DNA of 36,390 nucleotides, taken from contig URCR01000027.1 in assembly GCA_900546325.1 (NCBI GenBank), positions 1-36,390 of the forward strand, written 5' to 3'. This document shows positions 30,445 to 36,390 of this stretch, in pieces; position 1 is the stretch's first letter, and each line of letters starts with the position of its first letter. The notes beneath the pieces were generated by a model. The model did not search any database. It saw nothing but the letters and a program-made list of their open reading frames with translations, and was not told the origin of the DNA. Origin of the DNA: an uncultured Lachnospiraceae bacterium. GTDB lineage: Bacteria > Bacillota > Clostridia > Lachnospirales > Lachnospiraceae. Made by a program: the position numbers and the translations under genes.

Positions 30445-32040
30445 CTAGGAAAGGCAGTCTGCAATATCTTTTTCCGGCATAGTAACCGGTGCGATCTGAT
30501 AATGTTCCACAAGATAATTCAACACATTCGGGGATACAAACGCAGGAAGTGTCGGTCCCAGGCGAATGTTTTTGATTCCCAGATGCAAAAGTGTCAAGAG
30601 CACACAGACAGCCTTCTGCTCATACCACGAAAGTATGATTGACAGCGGAAGCTCGTTTACTTCACATCCAAATGCCTCCGCAAGTGCCACGGCAACCTTA
30701 ACTGCACTGAACGCATCGTTGCACTGCCCCATATCCATCAGCCGCGGCAGACCTCCAATCGTACCGAAATCGATATCATTGAACCGGTATTTTCCGCAGG
30801 CCAAAGTCAAAATCACTGTATCTTCCGGTGCCTGCTTTGCAAGCTCTGTGTAGTAGTTTCTACCCGGACGCGCACCGTCACAGCCGCCGATCAGGAAGAA
30901 ATGTCTGATATCTCCGTGTTTGACTGCCTCCACTACCTTGTCCGCCACACTCAGGACTGCTCCGTGTCCAAATCCCGTCATAACTGTCTCCCCGCCGTTG
31001 ATTCCGGTAAATTGCTTATCCTCTGCGAATCCGCCAAGCTCGATCGCCTTTTCTATTACAGGTGTGAAATCTTTTTCCTCTCCAATATGAACGATTTCCG
31101 GATAAGATACAACTTCCGTTGTAAATACACGGTCTTTGTAGCTTTCCTTTGGAATCATGAGACAGTTTGTTGTAAATAAGATCGGAGCCGGAAGATCTGC
31201 AAACTCTTTCTGCTGATTCTGCCATGCAGTTCCAAAATTCCCTTTGAGATGTTCATATTTATGAAATTCCGGATATGCATGTGTCGGGAGCATTTCCCCA
31301 TGTGTATACACATTCACTCCTTTATCCTTCGTCTGCTCCAGCAGCTGCTTCAGATCGTACAGATCATGTCCGCTGATCACGATAAACGGACCTTTTTCTA
31401 CTTTCATGGAAACAGTCACAGGTGCCGGTGTGCCATAAGTTTCTGTGTTTGCCCGGTCCAGAAGTTCCATGCAGGTAAAATTATATTTTCCTACTTCCAT
31501 GACGACCGGAAGTAACTCTTCCATTCCCTGGTCCTTTCCGACAGCACACAGTCCCCTTAGGAGGAATTCATTTACACTTGCATCTGTATAGCCAAGTACC
31601 AGTGCATGATAAGCATATGCCGCCATCCCACGGATTCCAAACAGGATCAGCGATTTCAGAGAGCGGATATCTTCATTATCTTCCCATAATTGTTTCATAT
31701 CATAATCATCACACTTCTCTGAAAGCAACAGATTCTGCGGACATTTTTCTACAAGTTTTCTTCTCTCGGCATGCACCGCATCTATCTGCTCATGGATTGT
31801 CTTCTCATTAAAATTTACATTTGTTATTGTTGTAAAAAGCCCCTTAATTACCAATCGATAGGTGTCTTCCGTCGGCTTTGCTCCGCGCTCTGTCACCCGT
31901 GCAAGACCGATCATCGCTCCGGTCAGATCATCCTGTAGTTTTGCCACATCCGCAGTCTTCCCGCAGACTCCTGCTCTCTTTGTACAGCCTGTACAGCCGG
32001 CTGTCTGTTCACACTGAAAACAAAACATTTGATTTTCCAT
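30445..32040 (-). CDS. hcp: Hydroxylamine reductase (hybrid cluster protein)
   Basis: About 531 residues. The N-terminal Cys cluster CFQCEQTAGCTGCTKRAGVCG (about residues 7-27) binds the cubane iron-sulfur cluster. The hybrid iron-sulfur-oxygen cluster is held by residues around GGCDGARPGR, LACGKYRFND and the C-terminal region. The enzyme reduces hydroxylamine and nitric oxide and helps against nitrosative stress in anaerobes. The start at 32040 has AAAGGAG upstream; the frame to 32088 is longer but lacks a site. It is divergent from a Crp/Fnr regulator with a shared palindrome. Confidence 0.95.
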   Translation of the reverse strand: MENQMFCFQCEQTAGCTGCTKRAGVCGKTADVAKLQDDLTGAMIGLARVTERGAKPTEDTYRLVIKGLFTTITNVNFNEKTIHEQIDAVHAERRKLVEKCPQNLLLSEKCDDYDMKQLWEDNEDIRSLKSLILFGIRGMAAYAYHALVLGYTDASVNEFLLRGLCAVGKDQGMEELLPVVMEVGKYNFTCMELLDRANTETYGTPAPVTVSMKVEKGPFIVISGHDLYDLKQLLEQTKDKGVNVYTHGEMLPTHAYPEFHKYEHLKGNFGTAWQNQQKEFADLPAPILFTTNCLMIPKESYKDRVFTTEVVSYPEIVHIGEEKDFTPVIEKAIELGGFAEDKQFTGINGGETVMTGFGHGAVLSVADKVVEAVKHGDIRHFFLIGGCDGARPGRNYYTELAKQAPEDTVILTLACGKYRFNDIDFGTIGGLPRLMDMGQCNDAFSAVKVAVALAEAFGCEVNELPLSIILSWYEQKAVCVLLTLLHLGIKNIRLGPTLPAFVSPNVLNYLVEHYQIAPVTMPEKDIADCLS

Positions 32041-32119
32041 TCTCCATTTCTCCTTTTCTTCTGATTTATTAAAACGATACATGATCAATGCATCTAATTT
32101 TTATTGATTTGTCATGTGC

Positions 32120-32161
32120 AGTATATTACAATACTCATAATTAATCCGTTGTTATAACAAC
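32120..32161 (-). promoter_or_regulatory. hcp promoter with Crp/Fnr-type palindrome near position -41.5
   Basis: On the minus strand a -10 TATACT (32125-32120) has no good -35 (GGATTA). A perfect 14-bp palindrome GTTGTTATAACAAC (32148-32161) is centred at 32154.5. If the transcript starts 7 nt after the -10 box (near 32113), the palindrome is centred near -41.5, the class II activator position for Crp/Fnr proteins. It also lies 18 bp before the regulator's own ATG, so it could repress that gene. Confidence 0.7.
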
Positions 32162-32179
32162 AGAAATGGAGATTTTATT

Positions 32180-32839
32180 ATGAATTTGGAATTTTTATCT
32201 CATACCGGGCTGTTTCGTGGAATCCGGACAGATGAGCTGCCGGCTCTCCTCTCCTGCCTCGGGGCCCATGAAAAAAGCTATAAGAAAGGGGAAATCATCT
32301 ATCATGCGGGCAATTCTGTGACAGAGATCGGCATGGTAGAGCAGGGAAGTGTCAATATTGTTGTCAATTTTTACTGGGGAGGCAGCAACATCTTCAGCCA
32401 TGTCGAGAAAGGAACGATCTTTGCCGAGACATATGCTGCCATTCCCGGCAAAGAACTTCTCTGTGATGTTGTCGCATCAGAGGACTGCGAGATCCTTTTT
32501 TTAGATTTGAAGAAACTATTGACTGCCTGTCAAAGCGGGTGCACCTTCCACAGTCGAATCATCCACAATCTTGTCTGCATCTCGGCAAATAAAAACCTTG
32601 CGCTCTCTTCGCGAATGATGCATATCGCACCAAAATCCATCCGGGATAAACTGCTGTCTTATTTTTCTGAGCAGGCATTGGAGCATGGCTGTTCTGAGTT
32701 TTCAATTCCGTTTTCACGTCAGCAGCTGGCTGATTATCTCGGTGTGGATCGAAGTGCATTGTCCAATGAGCTCTCAAAAATGCAAAAAGACGGTCTGATC
32801 ACTTACCGGAAAAATACTTTTGTGTTAAATGTTCCGTAA
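32180..32839 (+). CDS. Crp/Fnr family transcriptional regulator, HcpR-like
   Basis: A 219-residue regulator. The N-terminal cyclic-nucleotide-type beta roll contains YKKGEIIYHAGNSVTEIGMV and EQGSVNIV, a long dimer helix follows, and the C-terminal helix-turn-helix is FSRQQLADYLGVDRSALSNE, then LSKMQKDGLITYRKN. The four N-terminal Cys of a classical Fnr iron-sulfur cluster are absent. It is divergent from hcp, the standard neighbour of HcpR-type regulators that activate hcp in response to nitric oxide. A GGAG ribosome site is 8 nt from the ATG. Confidence 0.9.
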   Translation: MNLEFLSHTGLFRGIRTDELPALLSCLGAHEKSYKKGEIIYHAGNSVTEIGMVEQGSVNIVVNFYWGGSNIFSHVEKGTIFAETYAAIPGKELLCDVVASEDCEILFLDLKKLLTACQSGCTFHSRIIHNLVCISANKNLALSSRMMHIAPKSIRDKLLSYFSEQALEHGCSEFSIPFSRQQLADYLGVDRSALSNELSKMQKDGLITYRKNTFVLNVP

Positions 32840-32862
32840 CCTGCTCCATCATGCGACATGCT

Positions 32863-32894
32863 CCCACCTCTTCAATCCTAACTTTTGAGGTGGG
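32863..32894. repeat. Hairpin resembling an IS200/IS605-type end
   Basis: CCCACCTC (32863-32870) and GAGGTGGG (32887-32894) form a perfect 8-bp stem with a 16-nt loop, flanked by GCGACATGCT and GACTCCC. The shape, and the fact that it has no T run, resemble the subterminal hairpins of IS200/IS605 elements or their remnants. It begins about 24 bp after the regulator's stop. A plain terminator is the alternative. Confidence 0.35.
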
Positions 32895-32913
32895 GACTCC
32901 CTGCCAAATCAAC

Positions 32914-32951
32914 GGAAAAGAGATGCACCCGCACAATGCATCTCTTTTTCC
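32914..32951. terminator. Bidirectional terminator
   Basis: GGAAAAGAGATGCA (32914-32927) pairs with TGCATCTCTTTTTCC (32937-32951) with a 9-nt loop and T/A runs on each side. It serves the Crp/Fnr gene on the plus strand and the phospho-beta-glucosidase gene on the minus strand. Confidence 0.78.
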
Positions 32952-32959
32952 AAATCTGA

Positions 32960-34399
32960 TTACAATTCTTCTCCGTTTGTTTTGATCACCTGCTGATACC
33001 AGTAAAATGATTTTTTCTTCAGGCGTGCAAAGTCTCCTGTTCCGTCATCATATCTTCTCACATAAATCATTCCGTAACGTTTTGCATATTCTCCGGTAGA
33101 TGCAGATACAAGGTCAATGCAGCCCCACGGTGTGTATCCCATCAGATCCACTCCATCTTCCACCGCAAGTTTCATCTGTTCAATATGCTGTCTGAGATAA
33201 TCGATGCGGTAGTCATCATTCACCGTTTGATCCTCTTCCAGTACGTCTTTTGCCCCTAATCCGTTTTCTACAACCATCAGTGGTAAATGATATCTGTCAC
33301 TCAAGTCATTCAACGCATAACGCAGTCCTTCCGGATCAATCTGCCATCCCCAATCTGAGGCTTTCAAATATGGATTTAAAACTCCTCCGAGGATATTTCC
33401 CTCCCCGCTCTTTTCTTTTGAGTCTGCCGTCTGACAAGAAGACATATAATAAGAAAATGTGATAAAATCTACCGTTCCGCTCCTTAAGATTTCTTCATCT
33501 CCTGCTTCTTTCTCCAACACAACTCCCATCTCTTTCAAAAGAGAATCCGCATATGCCGGATATGCTCCGTATGCCTGTACATCTGCGCAGTAATAATTGT
33601 AAAGCCGATTGTATTTCTGGCAGACAAGAACATCTTTTGGATTGCATGTCAGCGGATAACTCGCCGCGTAAATCATCATATTTCCGACTTTATATTCCGG
33701 ATCGATCTCATGCGCCATCTTCACGGCAAGCGCAGATGCAACGAACATGTGATGAAGTCCCTGAAATCTCTGCTGCGGAATGTCCGGCTGTTCCATGAAC
33801 ACCGTAGGATTTTCCAAATCATTTAAAATTCCCTGATTCAAAAGCGCTCCCATCGGTGCCACAGAGCTGTTGATCTCATTAAATGTAAGCCAGTATTTTA
33901 CCTTTCCTTTATAACGCTCAAAAATTGCACGGCAATAATTGAGATAATAATCAATCATTTCTCTGCTCACCCACGCATTACATTTCTTCGTCAATCCAAA
34001 TGGTACTTCATAATGCGAGATGGTAATAATCGGTTCAATTCCGTATTTCAGACATTCATCAATCACTTCCTCATAGTGTCTTAAACCTGCCTCGTTTGGC
34101 TCTTTCTCGTCGCCGTTTGGGAAAATTCTTGTCCATGCAATTGAAAAACGATAGCATTTGAATCCCATTTCCGCAAATAGTGCGATGTCCTCTCGGAACT
34201 TTTCATAGTGACGAATCCCCTCGTGACTCGGATAAAATGTCCCCTCCTCCAACACCGGAGTAATTCGTTTGCTTTGTCCAAATTTTCCTCCTGTACAAAT
34301 ATCAGAAACGGACACACCCTTTCCGTCTTCCTTCCATGCACCTTCACACTGATTGGCAGCTGTAGCGCCGCCCCACAAAAATTTTTCAGAAAATCCCAT
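32960..34399 (-). CDS. 6-phospho-beta-glucosidase, glycoside hydrolase family 1
   Basis: A 479-residue cytoplasmic enzyme that hydrolyses phosphorylated beta-glucosides after PTS uptake. It opens FLWGGATAANQCEGAW, the family 1 N-terminal signature. The acid/base Glu175 is in LTFNEIN and the nucleophile Glu378 in MVVENGLG. The C-terminal phosphate-binding loop (YAKRYGMIYV) is as in BglA/BglH-type 6-phospho enzymes. Length is normal. It starts 4 bp after the PTS gene with AGGAGG upstream, so the two form one operon. The aglycon is unknown. Confidence 0.95.
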   Translation of the reverse strand: MGFSEKFLWGGATAANQCEGAWKEDGKGVSVSDICTGGKFGQSKRITPVLEEGTFYPSHEGIRHYEKFREDIALFAEMGFKCYRFSIAWTRIFPNGDEKEPNEAGLRHYEEVIDECLKYGIEPIITISHYEVPFGLTKKCNAWVSREMIDYYLNYCRAIFERYKGKVKYWLTFNEINSSVAPMGALLNQGILNDLENPTVFMEQPDIPQQRFQGLHHMFVASALAVKMAHEIDPEYKVGNMMIYAASYPLTCNPKDVLVCQKYNRLYNYYCADVQAYGAYPAYADSLLKEMGVVLEKEAGDEEILRSGTVDFITFSYYMSSCQTADSKEKSGEGNILGGVLNPYLKASDWGWQIDPEGLRYALNDLSDRYHLPLMVVENGLGAKDVLEEDQTVNDDYRIDYLRQHIEQMKLAVEDGVDLMGYTPWGCIDLVSASTGEYAKRYGMIYVRRYDDGTGDFARLKKKSFYWYQQVIKTNGEEL

Positions 34400-34403
34400 C
34401 TTC

Positions 34404-36266
34404 TTATCCTCCTATCACAAGTCTTTCATTTTCTACGGTTACTCCACCGAGCTCTTCCGCATTGGTGATGATCACCGGAGTCTGTATTTCGCATCCTGCT
34501 TTTTGAATAGCATCTATATCAAATTCCAACAGAAGCGCTCCCTTTTTAAAATGCTCTCCATTTCCGATATGTGCCTTGAATGGCTCTCCGTTCAAAGCTA
34601 CCGTTTCGAGCCCTACATGAATCAACATCTCGATCCCATTGTCGGATGTGATTCCAATCGCATGCAATGTATCAAACAGATTTTCACACACTCCGTCAAA
34701 AGGTGCATATACTTTTCCTTCTGACGGCACAATCGCAAATCCTTCTCCGAGGATGCCTGTCGCAAATGTATGATCCTTTACTTCTGTGAGCGGGATCACC
34801 TTCCCTTTTACCGGCGCTTCGATTTCTGCTTTTCCGGTAAGAACAGCTGTGCTCTTCTGTAATTCTGTTTCTTCTACAGCTTCCTCCTCCGACTCACCCT
34901 TTGTGAGAATAAAGGAGAGGACAAAAGAAAGTACGAGTGTCACTGCAAAAATGATCATCGCATATAAAAAGTTTTTCCCTCCGTCCGGAGAAATGAACTG
35001 TACCAAAGACGTCATGGACGGAGTCACAAATGCATAAGATTTTACCTGTAAAATCCCTACGATCAATCCACCGATTCCACCGGAGATGCATGCTGCAACC
35101 ATAGGCTTTTTCAACTTCAGAGTAACTCCGTACATTGCCGGTTCTGTCACTCCTGCAAGCAGTGCAGATACAGCTGCCGGAAACGCCATCTTTTTCATCT
35201 CTTTGTCCTTTGTCTTAAATGCTGCTCCAAATGTGGCACCTGCCTGAGCTGTATTGCTGCACAACATCGCCGGAAGCAGCATCAAATCATATCCCACACC
35301 GGAGATTCCAAGCATAGCTGCCGGCACGAATGCCCAGTGCATTCCGGTCATTACGATAAACGGCATAAATCCGGCAAACAACATCATGGCAAGCCACGGT
35401 GCAAATCCATAAACTGCGTTGATTACGAGCTGCAGACCATTTCCTATGATCAATCCAAGCGGTGCGATTGCACAGATGGTAATCGGAGTTACGATAATTA
35501 CAATCAAAAGTGGTTTCAGGAAACTTTTTGACCACTCCGGTGTGATTCGATCAACAAGTTTTTCCACATATTTTAAAAGCAGTGTTGCTAACATTGCCGG
35601 AATAATCGAAGACGAATAACTTCCGTGTACTACCGGTATCACACCGAACAGATGTGTCGCACTATCACCGGCGAGTAACGTGACTACGTCCGGATAAATC
35701 AATACTGAGGCAACCATCACTGAAAGATACGAGTTGCAATTCAGCTTTTTAGACGCCGTGAATGCCACCAGCACCGGTAAGAAATAAAACGGAGCATCTC
35801 CCAGCGCATTCATCAAGATATAGGTGTCACTTGTCGTCTGCATCACATTCAAAAGTGTCGGACCGAAAATGACAAGCAGTACCTTCACAAGACCACCTGC
35901 AATAATCGCTGTGAACAGCGGTGTCATACACCCTGCAATAAAGTCCAGTGCCGTAATAATCGGATTGACTTTTTCAGTATGCTCTGCTGCACCGCCTCCG
36001 ACCGCTGTATCAGAAATGCCGGTTGCCGCTACTACTTCCTTGTAGACATTTCCCACGGAGTTTCCGATGATCACCTGATACTGTCCTCCCGCAATATTGA
36101 CCCCCATCACACCTGGAATCTTCTCTACTTCTTTTTTGTTTGGAATACTTTTGTCCTTCAGAACAAATCTTAATCTGGTCATGCAGTGTGTTACTGACGT
36201 AATATTCGCAGTGCCGCCAACTGCTTTTACGACTGCCTCTGCAATCTGTCTGTTTTTCTCTGCCAT
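34404..36266 (-). CDS. bglP: Beta-glucoside PTS transporter, EIIBCA
   Basis: A 620-residue phosphotransferase permease in the order IIB-IIC-IIA. The IIB site is Cys28 in VTHCMTRLRFVLKD, the IIC membrane part spans about residues 100-460 with ten or so helices, and the IIA site is His550 in EMLIHVGLETVALNG. It takes up and phosphorylates beta-glucosides such as arbutin, salicin or cellobiose; the exact sugar is not readable. It is the first gene of the operon with the phospho-beta-glucosidase. The AAGGAGAG ribosome site is 7 nt from the ATG. No LicT-type antiterminator gene or RAT-like leader is visible in the 70 bp before the putative element end. Confidence 0.94.
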   Translation of the reverse strand: MAEKNRQIAEAVVKAVGGTANITSVTHCMTRLRFVLKDKSIPNKKEVEKIPGVMGVNIAGGQYQVIIGNSVGNVYKEVVAATGISDTAVGGGAAEHTEKVNPIITALDFIAGCMTPLFTAIIAGGLVKVLLVIFGPTLLNVMQTTSDTYILMNALGDAPFYFLPVLVAFTASKKLNCNSYLSVMVASVLIYPDVVTLLAGDSATHLFGVIPVVHGSYSSSIIPAMLATLLLKYVEKLVDRITPEWSKSFLKPLLIVIIVTPITICAIAPLGLIIGNGLQLVINAVYGFAPWLAMMLFAGFMPFIVMTGMHWAFVPAAMLGISGVGYDLMLLPAMLCSNTAQAGATFGAAFKTKDKEMKKMAFPAAVSALLAGVTEPAMYGVTLKLKKPMVAACISGGIGGLIVGILQVKSYAFVTPSMTSLVQFISPDGGKNFLYAMIIFAVTLVLSFVLSFILTKGESEEEAVEETELQKSTAVLTGKAEIEAPVKGKVIPLTEVKDHTFATGILGEGFAIVPSEGKVYAPFDGVCENLFDTLHAIGITSDNGIEMLIHVGLETVALNGEPFKAHIGNGEHFKKGALLLEFDIDAIQKAGCEIQTPVIITNAEELGGVTVENERLVIGG

Positions 36267-36336
36267 AATTTTCTCTCCTTATCGTTACTGCGTTTTCTAA
36301 AATATCTTCCCGATTCATGTGCACCTGTCCCGAGAA

Positions 36337-36390
36337 AGTCAAGACCACCGGCTTAGCCGGTGGCTTGCTTTGACCCTATAAGGGTCTATT
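36337..36390. mobile_element. Probable end of an IS200/IS605-family element, cut by the window edge
   Basis: Two close palindromes: CCACCGGCT-T-AGCCGGTGG (36345-36363) and GACCCT-ATA-AGGGTC (36372-36386), joined by CTTGCTTTGA. Strong GC-rich subterminal hairpins of this form are typical of IS200/IS605 ends, where the single-strand transposase binds. The element itself would lie beyond the window, so orientation and integrity are unknown. A chromosomal terminator is the alternative. Confidence 0.6.

Overview
The window looks like the chromosome of a low-to-mid GC Gram-positive anaerobe of the Clostridia, most likely a gut member of the Lachnospiraceae. The basis is strong AGGAGG-type ribosome sites, a SpoIID-type sporulation protein, a hydroxylamine reductase (hybrid cluster protein), a GH36 alpha-galactosidase, a beta-glucoside PTS, several two-component or one-component regulators with their own ABC transporters, and conjugative-transposon debris. 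No database search was possible, so the genus is not assigned.

Layout. (a) 1-3240: AT-rich accessory DNA. It holds an alpha/beta hydrolase with its TetR regulator, then a decayed mobile-element remnant: a tnpV copy killed by one stop codon, and a Tn916 Orf7-like sigma factor with its Orf8-like partner. No integrase or excisionase is visible. (b) 3237-11320, all on the minus strand: Nudix hydrolase, DUF3592-like membrane protein, YihY/BrkB membrane protein, SpoIID-like protein, a probable 6S RNA with its own promoter and terminator, then a MoxR-DUF58-transglutaminase operon. (c) 11417-15302, plus strand except for one pair: a YtrA-type GntR regulator with an ABC exporter, a TetR regulator divergent from a two-gene membrane module, and a zinc-ribbon membrane protein. 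(d) 15340-24124: the most unusual unit. A two-component system is divergent from an operon that joins a beta-propeller/solute-binding lipoprotein and two sugar-type ABC permeases to an HlyD/MacA-like adaptor and a compact MacB/FtsX-like membrane protein, with no ATPase gene. (e) 24139-27182: a patchwork of small genes (P-loop kinase-like protein, three GNAT acetyltransferases of which one is frameshifted, an unknown Cys-rich protein) that begins with a double-deletion scar of an HxlR/flavin-oxidoreductase pair. (f) 27198-36266: AraC regulator with convergent alpha-galactosidase, hydroxylamine reductase divergent from a Crp/Fnr regulator, and a 6-phospho-beta-glucosidase/PTS operon. The window ends in what looks like an IS200/IS605-type element end.

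How the parts work together. In region (d) two near-identical 16-17 bp sites lie in mirror orientation, each 6 nt from a -10 box, one facing the two-component genes and one facing the transporter operon. This suggests that the response regulator drives both. Elsewhere, inverted repeats sit on the promoters of the GntR, TetR and hcp/crp units, so most local regulators have a visible candidate operator. The carbohydrate genes at the right give uptake and hydrolysis of alpha-galactosides and phosphorylated beta-glucosides.
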